From the NCBI GenBank assembly GCA_009840525.1, contig VXNP01000090.1, positions 1 to 63,144 of the forward strand: a stretch of DNA of 63,144 nucleotides, given 5' to 3'. Below, in pieces: positions 24,526-33,859 of this stretch. A program made the position numbers and the translations under genes. A model generated the notes under the pieces. The model was not told the origin of the DNA, made no database searches, and saw nothing but the letters and a program-made list of their open reading frames with translations. This stretch comes from Gammaproteobacteria bacterium. Lineage in GTDB: Bacteria; Gemmatimonadota; Gemmatimonadetes; Longimicrobiales; Gaopeijiaceae. The first letter of the stretch is position 1. Every line of letters starts with the position of its first letter.

Positions 24526-26142
24526 ATGAATCGCAGATGGCTTCCCTCGTCCCGGACGACGCGCTCCCGCACCCGCACCTTCCGCCCGATCAGGCTCCTG
24601 CTGACCGTCAGCCTGCTCCTGGCCGCCCCGGGCGCCGCGTTCGCCCAGGATTTCGAGCTCGAGGAGGCGACCATCGCCGAGGTGCACGCCGCCTTCCTCT
24701 CCGGTGACCTGACCTGCGTGGACTTGGTGCAGGGCTACCTGGACCGCATCGAGGCCTACGACCAGCAGGGACCGCAGCTCAACACCATCGCCAACCTGAA
24801 CCCGGCCGCCCTCGACGAGGCCGCCCGCCTCGACCAGAGTCTAGCCCGCGGCGGACTCAGCGGGCCGCTGCACTGCATCCCGGTCCTCCTCAAGGACCAG
24901 GTCGAGACCCGCGACATGCCCACCACCTACGGATCGGCGCTCTTCGCGGATTTCGTGTCCTCCCGGGACGCCACCATCGTCACCCGCATGGAGGACGCGG
25001 GCGCACTCATCATCGCCAAGACCAACATGGGCGAGTTCGCATCGCGCTACGTGGGCTCGGGGTTCGGCTTCATCCGCAATCCGTACGACCCGCGGCGCAA
25101 CCCGAGCGGCTCTTCCGGGGGAACGGGGGCGGGCGTGGCCGCAAACCTGGGGATGATCGGCATCGGGGAGGACACCGGCGGCTCCATCCGCGGCCCGTCG
25201 GCGGTGCACGCGCTGGTCGGGCTCAGGCCCACCCTCCAACTGGTCAGCCGTTACGGCATGATGCCCGCCAACCCCACCACCGACACCATGGGGCCGATGA
25301 CCCGGACAGTGATGGACGCGGCGATCCTGCTGGACGCCATCGCCGGGTACGACCCCAACGATCCGGTGACCGCGATGTCGGCGGGCCAGCTCCCCGATTC
25401 CTACAGCGACGGGCTCTCCGAGGATGGGCTCGATGGGGCCCGCATCGGCATCATCCGCGACCCCATGGACCAGGCGCTGGACACGGACTCGGAGGGATAC
25501 CGGCAAGCTCGCGCGATCGTCGATGCGGCCGTCGAACAGTTGCGCGCGCTGGGAGCGGAAGTAGTGGACAACGTCGCCATCCCCGGGGTCGACGGGGTTA
25601 ACGCCATCTACTCCATGAACCCCCACGAGACCGAGACCGCCACCAACGACTACCTGGCGGAACTCGACGATCCCCCTTACACGACCCTGCGCTCCATCCT
25701 GCTCAGCGGCCGGGTGACGCCCTGGCGGGCAACCGGGCTGGCGAACTCACTCGGAAAGACGACCCGCGACCCCGGCTACCTGGCCTACCTGCTGGCCCGC
25801 GACCAGCTCCGCCAGGACGTCTATCAGGTCATGGCCGACCACAACCTGGACGCGCTGGTGCACACCACCTTCGACCACCCGCCGTCCCTGATCGCCCCGG
25901 ATGTCGAGACCAATCCCTCACCGGCCGACAACTACGGCCTCGGCGACAACCGCCTGCTCAGCCCGCTGACGGGCTGGCCCGCGCTCACGGTACCTGCCGG
26001 CTTCACTCCGGACGGCCTGCCCATCGGCATCGAGTTCCTGGGCCGTCCCTTTACTGAAGGGATGCTGATTCGCTTCGGTTATGCTTTCGAGCAGGCAACG
26101 GGGCACCGGCGCCCGCCGGAGAGCGCGCCACCGCTGCGCTAG
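24526..26142 (+). CDS. Exported amidase-signature hydrolase
   Basis: This 538-residue protein has a signal peptide (basic first 23 residues, hydrophobic LLLTVSLLLAAPGAAFA, then QDFE) and a full amidase-signature domain. The catalytic triad is visible as Lys123 in VLLKDQVET, the cis-serine in NPSGSSGGTGAG (about 196-197) and the nucleophile Ser220 in EDTGGSIRGP. The C-terminus, with GWPALTVPAGF and LPIGIEFLGRPF, is complete. Such extracytoplasmic amidases hydrolyse amides of unknown identity. GGAG lies 10 nt before the ATG. A related amidase with the same export plan is found at 57693. Confidence 0.9.
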   Translation: MNRRWLPSSRTTRSRTRTFRPIRLLLTVSLLLAAPGAAFAQDFELEEATIAEVHAAFLSGDLTCVDLVQGYLDRIEAYDQQGPQLNTIANLNPAALDEAARLDQSLARGGLSGPLHCIPVLLKDQVETRDMPTTYGSALFADFVSSRDATIVTRMEDAGALIIAKTNMGEFASRYVGSGFGFIRNPYDPRRNPSGSSGGTGAGVAANLGMIGIGEDTGGSIRGPSAVHALVGLRPTLQLVSRYGMMPANPTTDTMGPMTRTVMDAAILLDAIAGYDPNDPVTAMSAGQLPDSYSDGLSEDGLDGARIGIIRDPMDQALDTDSEGYRQARAIVDAAVEQLRALGAEVVDNVAIPGVDGVNAIYSMNPHETETATNDYLAELDDPPYTTLRSILLSGRVTPWRATGLANSLGKTTRDPGYLAYLLARDQLRQDVYQVMADHNLDALVHTTFDHPPSLIAPDVETNPSPADNYGLGDNRLLSPLTGWPALTVPAGFTPDGLPIGIEFLGRPFTEGMLIRFGYAFEQATGHRRPPESAPPLR

Positions 26143-26153
26143 CAGAACAAAGC

Positions 26154-26207
26154 ACACTCGAGGCGGCGACCCCGCCGCAGATCCTGTTATCGAAAACACC
26201 CGAGTGT
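26154..26207. repeat. Inverted repeat and hairpin upstream of the RecQ-PRTase gene
   Basis: ACACTCG at 26154-26160 and its complement CGAGTGT at 26201-26207 bracket a 6-bp GC hairpin (GCGGCG-ACCC-CGCCGC, 26163-26178). The hairpin could end the amidase transcript, though no T-run follows. The outer repeat lies in the only gap before the helicase gene and may be an operator or junction remnant. Confidence 0.35.
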
Positions 26208-26237
26208 CGGGGCAAACCCAACACCGGGAGATCCGTC

Positions 26238-28316
26238 ATGCGACGACAGGCGTTCAACAGCCACCAAGCCCTCGAGCTTCTCAGGAAGGGTACCGGCCTT
26301 CCTGTTGCCAGATTCCGGCCGGGACAGGAAGAAGCCATCCGCCATGTAGTCAGGGGCGAGGGGCGACTCCTCGTTGTTCAGAAGACGGGCTGGGGAAAGA
26401 GTTTCGTCTACTTCATCGCGACCAAGCTGCTCCGGGACGCAGGCGCCGGACCGACCCTGTTGGTGTCCCCATTACTCTCCTTGATGCGCAATCAGATCGC
26501 CGCCGCCACGCTAATGGGCGTGCGTGCCGCGCGCATCACGTCGGACAACGTCGACGATTGGTCGAGGGTGGAGGAACTGCTGGACCGCGACGAAGTGGAC
26601 ATCCTGCTGATCGCCCCCGAGCGGCTGGCCAACGAACGCTTCCGTGACGAAGTCCTCTCCCGCATCGCCGGGTCTATCTCCATGCTCGTCATCGACGAAG
26701 CCCATTGCATCTCGGATTGGGGACACGATTTCCGGCCCGACTACCGGCTCATCGAACGCATCGCCCGCACGCTGCCGCCCAACCTGAGGCTTCTCGCGAC
26801 CACGGCCACGGCGAACGACCGCGTGATGAGCGATCTGCGCGAGATCCTGGGACCTGATCTGAAAGTCCAACGGGGTGACCTCGCGCGTCCATCCCTCCTC
26901 CTGCAGACCATTCGGCTACCCCGTCAGGAGGAGCGACTGGCATGGCTCGCCGGGACGGTCCCGCAACTTGCAGGTCACGGAATCATCTACACGCTGACCA
27001 TCCGTGATGCGGATCTGGTGGCGGAATGGCTCCAATCACAGGGTCTGGACGTCCAAGCCTATACAGCGAAGAAGGAAACAGAGGAAAAGGAGGAGTTGGA
27101 ACGGGCGTTGCTCAAAAACCAAGTCAAGGCCCTGGTTGCGACCGTCGCACTGGGCATGGGATTCGATAAGCCCGACCTCGGTTTCGTGATCCACTACCAG
27201 ACGCCGGGGTCCGTGGTGTTCTACTACCAGCAGGTAGGCCGCGCTGGGCGGGCTCTGGAGGCCGCCTACGGAGTGCTGCTGAGCGGAGAGGAGGAGACCG
27301 ACATCACGGACTACTTCATCGACACCGCATTCCCTAACCGCAATCAGGTACAACGAGTGATCGACACGCTGGAAGAGTCACCGCAGGGGGCAACGCTAAC
27401 AGACCTTCGGCGTAGCCTGAACATCAGCGGCGGCCGTATCAAGCAGACGATGAAACTGCTGTCTCTTGAGTCGCCACCGCCCGTCGTCAAGCAGGGTTCG
27501 AAGTGGCAGCTTACGGCGGCAACCCTGGGACAGGCCTTCTGGGGCCGCGCCGAGCGGTTGACCGAGTTGCGACGAGAGGAGCAGCGTGAAATGCAGGAGT
27601 ACGTCGCACTTCGGTCGGGGCACATGGAATCCCTGGTTCGGGCACTCGACGGTGACCTTGAAGCGTTTGAACCGCCGGATCTGCCGTCACTGTCTACGAG
27701 CGTGGCCCCTGTTCTCGTGCGAGAGGCCGTGGCATTCCTGCGCCGCCGGGCTTTGGTGATCGAGCCGCGCAAGATGTGGCCAGCTGGCGGATTGCCCCAA
27801 TACAAGATCAAGGGGAAGATTCCCGATGAGCTTCGTGCGAACGACGGGAGGTCGCTCTCCGTGTGGCGCGATCGGGGATGGGGCGAGTTGGTCCGGCAGG
27901 GAAAACACGGAGGAAGATTCGGCGATGAACTTGTTGACGCCTGCGTCCGGCTGCTGCAACGATGGAACCCGGAACCCACTCCGTCGTGGGTAACCTGCAT
28001 ACCCTCGCGCCGGAACCCGGATCTGGTTCCAGACTTCGCCCGAAGGCTGGCACGTGCCCTGCGCTTGCCATTTCGCGCAGTTCTCCAACCGACCAGGAAG
28101 CCTAGAGAGCAAAAGTCGATGGCCAACAGCCTGCAACAGGCACTAAACCTGGATGGCGTGCTGGAGGTGCACGAGGAGCCACTGCCTGGGCCCCTTCTTC
28201 TGGTGGACGATATCGTCGGTTCGCGCTGGACCTTCACGGTGGCCGCGTGGCTCTTGCGCCACCATGGAAGCGGCGAGGTGTGGCCGTGCGCTCTCTCGTC
28301 CCTGCGTGGAAGCTGA
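26238..28316 (+). CDS. RecQ-type helicase fused to a ComF-like phosphoribosyltransferase domain
   Basis: This 692-residue fusion protein has a RecQ-like SF2 helicase core: RFRPGQ at 25-30, Walker A QKTGWGKS at 48-55, DEAH at 153-156 followed by [13 protein letters not shown], and motif [10 protein letters not shown] at 331-338. The RecQ zinc cysteines are missing; a winged-helix-like region follows (about 370-430). The last 120 residues resemble ComF/ComFC phosphoribosyltransferases: [20 protein letters not shown] at about 585-604 and the PRPP-loop-like [13 protein letters not shown] at 653-665, in which the usual TTGAT is replaced by GSRWT, so catalysis is uncertain. It overlaps the DprA-like gene by 1 nt. 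A PRTase plus DprA pair is the makeup of the ShosTA defence/toxin-antitoxin system. Codons are less GC-rich than in the neighbours, suggesting transfer. Confidence 0.87.
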   Translation: MRRQAFNSHQALELLRKGTGLPVARFRPGQEEAIRHVVRGEGRLLVVQKTGWGKSFVYFIATKLLRDAGAGPTLLVSPLLSLMRNQIAAATLMGVRAARITSDNVDDWSRVEELLDRDEVDILLIAPERLANERFRDEVLSRIAGSISMLVIDEAHCISDWGHDFRPDYRLIERIARTLPPNLRLLATTATANDRVMSDLREILGPDLKVQRGDLARPSLLLQTIRLPRQEERLAWLAGTVPQLAGHGIIYTLTIRDADLVAEWLQSQGLDVQAYTAKKETEEKEELERALLKNQVKALVATVALGMGFDKPDLGFVIHYQTPGSVVFYYQQVGRAGRALEAAYGVLLSGEEETDITDYFIDTAFPNRNQVQRVIDTLEESPQGATLTDLRRSLNISGGRIKQTMKLLSLESPPPVVKQGSKWQLTAATLGQAFWGRAERLTELRREEQREMQEYVALRSGHMESLVRALDGDLEAFEPPDLPSLSTSVAPVLVREAVAFLRRRALVIEPRKMWPAGGLPQYKIKGKIPDELRANDGRSLSVWRDRGWGELVRQGKHGGRFGDELVDACVRLLQRWNPEPTPSWVTCIPSRRNPDLVPDFARRLARALRLPFRAVLQPTRKPREQKSMANSLQQALNLDGVLEVHEEPLPGPLLLVDDIVGSRWTFTVAAWLLRHHGSGEVWPCALSSLRGS

Positions 28317-29749
28317 TGGCCACCGATCTAAGCCCAAACGCGCAGGCGATTCTGCTGTTGACCGCGCCGTTGCTCACGGGCCGGCGGAGGCGCCCTCCGA
28401 GGCCGCGGACCCAGAGAAGTAGCGTACGTGCGGCCAAGCTGCGGCCACTGAGCACCGCCGAGTATCGCGATTTCGCCAAGCGGCTTCGGGCCATCCGCCG
28501 CGAGCCAGCCGATTTGCTCGGTAGTGACGCTCGGGAAACGGTGCGGGAATCCCTCGCCAGCCTGGACGCCGAGCGAATTCACCGGCTTCTCGGCCGCGGG
28601 TTTCTCTTGGCGCAAGCGATCGAGCGATGGGGCGCGCGCGCCCTATGGGTGATTACCCGGGCCGATCCAGACTATCCGCGAAAGCTGAAGGCCCGGATGC
28701 GAGGAAACGCTCCGCCGGTCCTATACGGGTGCGGGGATAGCACGATTCTGGACGGTGGTGGACTGGCGGTTGTGGGTTCCAGGAAGGTCAAGGAAGATCT
28801 CATCGAGTACACGGAAGGCGTTGGCAAGCTCAGCGCTGAAGCGAACACGACGATCATCTCCGGCGGCGCGCGCGGAGTCGACCAGGCCGCGATGAGGGGC
28901 GCATTGGAGGCCGGAGGCCGGTCGGTCGGTGTCCTGGCCAACGGCCTTGAACGCGCGGCTCTGAACCGGGAAAACCGCAGTGCCCTGATGGACGGACAAC
29001 TCGTTCTTGTTTGTCCCTACGATCCCGCAGCCCGCTTCGTGGTGGGCCACGCCATGCAGCGCAACAAGCTCATCTACGCGCTGTCCGACGCCGCCCTTGT
29101 GGTCAACTCGGACCATGGGCATGGGGGTACCTGGGCAGGGGCAACCGAGCAACTGGCCAAGTTTAGATTCGTGTCGGTTTACGTTCGCGCCAGCGGCAGC
29201 CGCTCCAAAGGCCTCGAGGGCCTGCTTGACCATGGTGCCAGGTCATGGCCGAACCCTAGGACACCAGAGGAATTGGCACAAGTGCTCCGCCGTGAGCCCC
29301 TCGAAGATCAGTCCCTCCCGCCGGTTCCGCCTACCGCATCCGGGCAGTACGACCTTTCCCTTGCCGAGTCCTCGGAAGTACGGGAGGATAGGCCGGATCA
29401 GCCGGCCAGAGCACAACGGGAGGACGCGACCAGCGCTCGACCCGACGACCGTACAGCCGCTGCCATCGAGCACCTACCGGAGGTGGCTGAGACTGCTTCC
29501 CTGACCACACCCCAAGAGAAACTGCTGCTCGCCATCTCGGGCGACATGAGCCGCCAGGACATCTTGACCGCGTTGGGACTCCGGAATCTCGGCCATGTGC
29601 GTAAGCGGTATCTCAAGCCCTGTCTTGAGCAGGGCTGGATCGAGATGACGATTCCCGAGAAGCCAAGCAGCGTCAACCAGCGGTTTCGGCTAACCCCAGT
29701 GGGCCGCGATCACCTCAAGGAACTCGGCCTGACACCAACCGGCAGCTAA
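28316..29749 (+). CDS. DprA/Smf-like protein with C-terminal winged helix (ShosA-like)
   Basis: This 477-residue protein has a DprA Rossmann domain with [24 protein letters not shown] (150-158), [14 protein letters not shown] (180-193) and [15 protein letters not shown]. About 80 residues of low-complexity linker (roughly 325-405) lead to a winged-helix domain with [20 protein letters not shown] and a C-terminal [15 protein letters not shown]. DprA proteins bind single-stranded DNA and load RecA during transformation; DprA homologues are also the second gene of ShosTA. ATG 28316 shares one base with the helicase stop (TGATG), so the two proteins are made from one transcript with coupled translation. 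The first 40 residues are basic and unlike DprA. Confidence 0.88.
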   Translation: MATDLSPNAQAILLLTAPLLTGRRRRPPRPRTQRSSVRAAKLRPLSTAEYRDFAKRLRAIRREPADLLGSDARETVRESLASLDAERIHRLLGRGFLLAQAIERWGARALWVITRADPDYPRKLKARMRGNAPPVLYGCGDSTILDGGGLAVVGSRKVKEDLIEYTEGVGKLSAEANTTIISGGARGVDQAAMRGALEAGGRSVGVLANGLERAALNRENRSALMDGQLVLVCPYDPAARFVVGHAMQRNKLIYALSDAALVVNSDHGHGGTWAGATEQLAKFRFVSVYVRASGSRSKGLEGLLDHGARSWPNPRTPEELAQVLRREPLEDQSLPPVPPTASGQYDLSLAESSEVREDRPDQPARAQREDATSARPDDRTAAAIEHLPEVAETASLTTPQEKLLLAISGDMSRQDILTALGLRNLGHVRKRYLKPCLEQGWIEMTIPEKPSSVNQRFRLTPVGRDHLKELGLTPTGS

Positions 29750-30219
29750 CCCCCGCCGATCCCCGTCGCGGTCGGCCGGCAGTTCCTCATCGTGGCCAGC
29801 GTGGAATCGATGCTCAGGAAGAGGGCTTCGCCGGGATCGACGATCAGCTCCTCCGTCGTGCAGGTGCCGCCCGCGAGCAGCGAAATCTCGATCGAGAGCG
29901 TCTGCGACATGTCCCAGTCCAGGGTGTAGTTGGCCTCGGTCTTCCCCGTGAGCATGCCGATGTACTCGCGCCCGCGCGGGTGCACCGCGTACATCCGCGC
30001 GTCGCTGAAGTTGTTGTTGATGATCCGGATCTCGATCTGATCCTCGAGCCCGGGCGTGATGGCGGGGTTCCCCTCTCCGGCACGCGCGGCGCAGGCGGTG
30101 GCGAGCGCCGTCACCGCAGCTACCAGCATCGCCCGCATGAGGAAAAGTGCCACTCCGCCGACTCTCCCCGTTGCCGCACTGTCCACCACGGTGGACACTC
30201 CCGATCTCCCCATCATCAT
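29746..30219 (-). CDS. Putative lipoprotein of unknown function
   Basis: This 157-residue protein has a hydrophobic N-terminus with a lipobox ending in ALATAC (Cys at about 43), then [23 protein letters not shown] and a beta-rich domain with two cysteines (GGTCTTEE and MRNCRP). No family is recognised. ATG 30219 is chosen because GGAGG lies 5 nt upstream; ATG 30138 would give a more ordinary signal length but lacks a good ribosome site. Its stop overlaps the DprA stop in convergent orientation, so it marks the right edge of the transferred-looking pair. Confidence 0.65.
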   Translation of the reverse strand: MMMGRSGVSTVVDSAATGRVGGVALFLMRAMLVAAVTALATACAARAGEGNPAITPGLEDQIEIRIINNNFSDARMYAVHPRGREYIGMLTGKTEANYTLDWDMSQTLSIEISLLAGGTCTTEELIVDPGEALFLSIDSTLATMRNCRPTATGIGGG

Positions 30220-30376
30220 CGCTGCCTCCATGCGCTTCGGGCGCGCGGCCGATTCGGGTCGCGCCCTCCGTTGACTCGCTGTTATTCTTGCGTGCGCCCG
30301 GATTCCCCCGGCTCCATCACTCATCTTCGCCTCCCTCTCGGTCAGTCTCATTACTCAATCTGTACAGGAGTTCATC

Positions 30377-32416
30377 ATGAAGGCTCTCGCAACGGCAGCC
30401 CTCGGGTTCGCGCTATTCGCGGCGGCGCTCGCGCCTCCAGCCGCAGTCGCGCAGGAGCGGCGCAACATCACGGTCGACGACCTGTTCGAGCTCGAGAACG
30501 TCGGCTCGCCGGTGGTCAGCCCGGAGGGCGACTGGGTCGCGTACACGGTCTCTCGCACCTCCCTGGAGGATGAACGCTCCTATACGCGCGTCTACATGGC
30601 GCCGGTCGCGGGCGGCGACCCCGTCCCGCTCACGCGCGACAAGCAGTCTGCCGGCTCTCCCGCCTGGAGTCCGGACGGTCGATACCTCACCTTCACGGCG
30701 GCGCGCGACGGCGACCCGACCCAGGTGTGGGCGCTCGACCGGCGCGGCGGCGAAGCCTTCCCCCTGACCGACGTCGAGCAGGGTGTCGGCGGATACCGCT
30801 GGTCGCCCGACGGCACGCGCCTCCTCCTCACCATCCGCGATGCCGAGGAAGAGGACGAGGATGCGAAGCCCAACGCTCCGCAGGATCCGTGGGTCATCGA
30901 CCGCATCCAGTTCAAGCGGGACGGAGCCGGATACCTGACCGGCTCACGCATGACGCACCTGTATGTCTACAAGATCGATGCCAAGGAGTTGCAGCAGCTC
31001 ACTACGGGGCGCTGGAACGAATCGCTGGGCGTCTGGAGCCCCGACGGAACGCAGATCGCGTTCGTCTCCAACCGCACGGAAGACCCCGATCTCAACGCCA
31101 ACAACGACATCTGGGTTGTCTCGGCGGACCTCGAGGAACCCACCGACTCGCCCCGGCAGATCACCACCAACCCCGGTTCCGACGGCTCACCGCAGTGGAG
31201 CCCGGACGGCCGCTGGATCGCCTACAGCACCGGCATCCGCCCCGACCTGATCTGGTACGCCACCACCCACCTCGCAGTCGTCTCCGCGGACGGAGGCGAG
31301 CCCCGCCTGCTCACCACGGAGCTGGACCGCAACGTGCGCTCGCCCCGCTTCTCACCGGACGGCGAGTGGATCTGGTTCGGCCTCGAGGACTCGTCCGAGA
31401 ACCACATCGCCCGCATCCGCCCGGATGGCTCGGACCTGGAGCGGCCGGTGTCCGGCGGGCTGTCGGCTTCGGGCTTCGACCGGCGCGGCGGCACCTTTGC
31501 GGCCCTGGTCAACCACCTGGACCGCCCCGGCGAGATCTACGCCGTCGAGGACTTCGATGACGGAGAAGCCTCGCTCCGCCGCATCACGGGTCACAACGAC
31601 GACTTCCTCGAAACCGTCAACATCGCCGAGACCCGCAACATCCAGTTCCCCTCGGAGGGGGGGATCGAAGTCGAAGGGTTCGTCACATTCCCGCCGGACT
31701 ACGAGGAGGGCCGTGCCTATCCCACGATCCTGCGCATCCACGGGGGCCCGGTTTCCCAGTACAGCCACTCCTTCCAGTTCGAGTCGCAGCTCTTCGCGGC
31801 CCACGGCTACGTGGTCGTGCGCACCAACCCGCGCGGCTCGTCCGGCTACGGCCAGGACTTCTCGGCGGCGCTGTGGGCGGACTGGGGCAACCCCGACTTC
31901 AAGGACGTGATGGCCGGCATCGACTACGCCATCGAGCAGGGCTGGACCGATCCCGACCGGCTGGGCGTGGGCGGCTGGTCGTACGGCGGCATCCTCACCA
32001 ACTACGTCATCACCCAGACCGACCGCTTCGAGGGCGCCATCACCGGGGCCAGCGAAGTGCTCTACATCGCCAACTACGGCCACGACCACTACCAGCGCCA
32101 GTGGGAGGCCGAGCTGGGGCTCCCCTGGGAGGGCGACAACCGCGACAACTGGGAGCGCATCAGCCCCTTCAACAAGGTGCACGAGGTCACCACCCCGACC
32201 CTCATCATGGGCGGCGAGGACGACTGGAACGTGCCCATCCTCAACTCCGAGCAGCTCTATCAGGCGCTGCGCCGGCGGGGCGTGCCCACCCAGCTCGTGG
32301 TCTACCCGGGCCAGAGCCACGGCCTGCGCATCCCCAGCTACCAGAAGGATCGCTACGAGCGCTACCTCGCCTGGTACGACCGCTGGGTCATGAACGCCAA
32401 CCGCCCGGTGAGCTGA
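30377..32416 (+). CDS. Secreted S9 prolyl-oligopeptidase-family peptidase
   Basis: This 679-residue protein has a signal peptide (MKALATAALG, cleavage near AAVAQE), a TolB/WD40-like propeller with repeated WSPDG motifs (residues about 40-400) and a C-terminal alpha/beta-hydrolase domain. The nucleophile is in VGGWSYGGILT, the acid in GGEDDWNVP and the histidine in PGQSHGLR; LRIHGGPVSQY forms the oxyanion region. This is the S9C acylaminoacyl-peptidase/DPP branch, which trims short peptides. AGGAG precedes the ATG. It is followed after 3 bp by the formyltransferase gene. Confidence 0.93.
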   Translation: MKALATAALGFALFAAALAPPAAVAQERRNITVDDLFELENVGSPVVSPEGDWVAYTVSRTSLEDERSYTRVYMAPVAGGDPVPLTRDKQSAGSPAWSPDGRYLTFTAARDGDPTQVWALDRRGGEAFPLTDVEQGVGGYRWSPDGTRLLLTIRDAEEEDEDAKPNAPQDPWVIDRIQFKRDGAGYLTGSRMTHLYVYKIDAKELQQLTTGRWNESLGVWSPDGTQIAFVSNRTEDPDLNANNDIWVVSADLEEPTDSPRQITTNPGSDGSPQWSPDGRWIAYSTGIRPDLIWYATTHLAVVSADGGEPRLLTTELDRNVRSPRFSPDGEWIWFGLEDSSENHIARIRPDGSDLERPVSGGLSASGFDRRGGTFAALVNHLDRPGEIYAVEDFDDGEASLRRITGHNDDFLETVNIAETRNIQFPSEGGIEVEGFVTFPPDYEEGRAYPTILRIHGGPVSQYSHSFQFESQLFAAHGYVVVRTNPRGSSGYGQDFSAALWADWGNPDFKDVMAGIDYAIEQGWTDPDRLGVGGWSYGGILTNYVITQTDRFEGAITGASEVLYIANYGHDHYQRQWEAELGLPWEGDNRDNWERISPFNKVHEVTTPTLIMGGEDDWNVPILNSEQLYQALRRRGVPTQLVVYPGQSHGLRIPSYQKDRYERYLAWYDRWVMNANRPVS

Positions 32417-32419
32417 AGG

Positions 32420-33334
32420 ATGAGAATCATCGTCAACGGCCAGCAGGCCTTCGGCGCGGCCGTCCTCAAGGCGCTGGTGGAGCGCGGCGAGGACATCGTC
32501 GGCGTCTACACCCGTCCCGAAAAGCCCGGTCAGCGACCCGACCCGCTCGCGGACGCGGCCCGTGAACACGGCCTGCCCCTCTTCCAACCATCCTCCTTCA
32601 AGAACGAGGACACCTGGGCGCAGATGAAGTCGCTCCGCCCCGACCTGGGCGTGATGGCCTACGTGACCCTCTTCGTGCCCGAGCAGGCGCTCGACATCCC
32701 GACCCACGGGACCATCCAGTATCATCCCTCGCTGCTCCCGCTGCATCGCGGCCCCAGCTCCATCAACTGGCCCATCATCTGGGGCAGGGAGAAGACCGGG
32801 CTCTCGATCTTCTGGCCCGACGACGGGCTCGACGAAGGGCCGATTCTCCTCCAAAAGGAGGTCGATATCGGGGATCACACCCTGGGCAGCCTCTACTTCA
32901 ACCACCTCTTCCCCATGGGCGTCGACGCCATGCTCGAAGGCGTGGACCTGGTGCGCGCGGGCGAGGCGCCGAAGACCCCGCAGGATCATTCCGCGGCCAC
33001 CTACGAGGGGTGGTGCAAACACGAGCACGTGCGCTTGTCCTGGAATCTGCCGCTGCGCCGGACGTGGAACCTCGTGCGCGGCGCGGACCCCCAGCCGGGG
33101 GCGTGGAGTACGTTCAACGGCGCGTGGGTCAAGCTCTACGGCGCTTCGCGGATCGACGAGGCGCTTTCGATGCGCCCCGGGCAGGTGACCGGCGTCGGTC
33201 CGGAGGGCGTTCGCGTCGCCGCTCCGGACGGCCAGTTGCTGATCGCCAAGGTGCGGCCCGAAGGGGGGAAGAAGATGGCCGCGGGCGAGTGGGCGGAGTC
33301 GGTCGGGTTGGCAAAAGGCATGTTCTTTATTTGA
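32420..33334 (+). CDS. Formyltransferase-fold enzyme resembling the 10-formyl-THF hydrolase domain of ALDH1L
   Basis: This 304-residue protein has a formyltransferase N-terminal fold with the catalytic stretch YHPSLLPLHRG (His102) and IFWPDDGLDEGPIL (Asp138), plus the C-terminal domain seen in methionyl-tRNA formyltransferase. The sequence around INWPIIWGREKTGLSIFW and DHSAATYEGWCKHE is much closer in character to the first domain of vertebrate 10-formyltetrahydrofolate dehydrogenase (ALDH1L) than to bacterial Fmt. It would bind 10-formyl-THF and either hydrolyse it or transfer the formyl group. No ALDH or acyl-carrier domain is attached. It starts 3 bp after the S9 peptidase stop. Confidence 0.85.
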   Translation: MRIIVNGQQAFGAAVLKALVERGEDIVGVYTRPEKPGQRPDPLADAAREHGLPLFQPSSFKNEDTWAQMKSLRPDLGVMAYVTLFVPEQALDIPTHGTIQYHPSLLPLHRGPSSINWPIIWGREKTGLSIFWPDDGLDEGPILLQKEVDIGDHTLGSLYFNHLFPMGVDAMLEGVDLVRAGEAPKTPQDHSAATYEGWCKHEHVRLSWNLPLRRTWNLVRGADPQPGAWSTFNGAWVKLYGASRIDEALSMRPGQVTGVGPEGVRVAAPDGQLLIAKVRPEGGKKMAAGEWAESVGLAKGMFFI

Positions 33335-33389
33335 TGGACGGAACGTATTCGAGAGACGGCTGCATGCACCTGGGACCAGGGGACACGGC

Positions 33390-33845
33390 GTGAAGAACGC
33401 GGCTTCGCAGGAAGACAGACGGCGGGCGCTGGAGGGGATGATTTCGCAGGTCGGCCGTCGCTTTCCGGATGTGAAGACCATCAGCGCGGCGGCGCTCCGC
33501 GAGCGCTTGCCCGCCGACGATACCGTGCTCGTCGACGTACGCTCTCCGGCGGAACGAGCGGTGTCCACCCTGCCCGGAGCGATCACCCCCGAGGAGTTCG
33601 AGGGCCAGCTCGAGGACCTGGGGGACTGTACCGTGGTCGCCTACTGCACGGTGGGTGCGCGGAGCTCGAAGTACGCACGCCGCATGAGCAGGAAAGGCGT
33701 GCCGGTGCTGAATCTGGAGGGCAGCCTGCTCGCCTGGACGCACGCGGCCGGCGAACTCACCGACGGCTCGTCGACGACGACGAAGCTTCACGTGTTCGGG
33801 CCCAGGTGGAACCTCGCCGCGGACGGATACGAGGGCGTTTGGTAG
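33390..33845 (+). CDS. Rhodanese-like sulfurtransferase
   Basis: This 151-residue protein has one rhodanese domain: LVDVRSPAERAVSTLPGA at 47-64 and the active loop YCTVGARSSKYA with Cys86. The C-terminal FGPRWNLAADGYEGVW is a recurrent tail in this rhodanese subgroup. The domain transfers sulfur from a persulfide on Cys86 to thiols or other acceptors; the physiological partner is unknown. No signal peptide is seen, so it is cytoplasmic. It follows the formyltransferase by 55 bp and is 11 bp before the DUF481 frame. Confidence 0.87.
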   Translation: MKNAASQEDRRRALEGMISQVGRRFPDVKTISAAALRERLPADDTVLVDVRSPAERAVSTLPGAITPEEFEGQLEDLGDCTVVAYCTVGARSSKYARRMSRKGVPVLNLEGSLLAWTHAAGELTDGSSTTTKLHVFGPRWNLAADGYEGVW

Positions 33846-33859
33846 CACGAGGGCGTTTG
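33829..33859. repeat. 13-bp direct repeat at a gene junction
   Basis: ACGAGGGCGTTTG occurs at 33829-33841 and again at 33847-33859, an 18-bp period. The first copy encodes the end of the rhodanese protein; the second carries the GAGGG and TTG that may start the DUF481 gene. It looks like a local slippage duplication. Confidence 0.7.

Noticed and set aside
28072-28137. Frameshift or decay in the helicase C-terminus
   Set aside because: The frame stays open to a stop that overlaps the DprA start, and the region matches a ComF-like fold, so it is a fused domain and not decay.
30181-30196. Near-palindrome GTCCACC-AC-GGTGGAC as an operator
   Set aside because: It falls inside the preferred reading frame of the lipoprotein gene; only relevant if the later start at 30138 is used.
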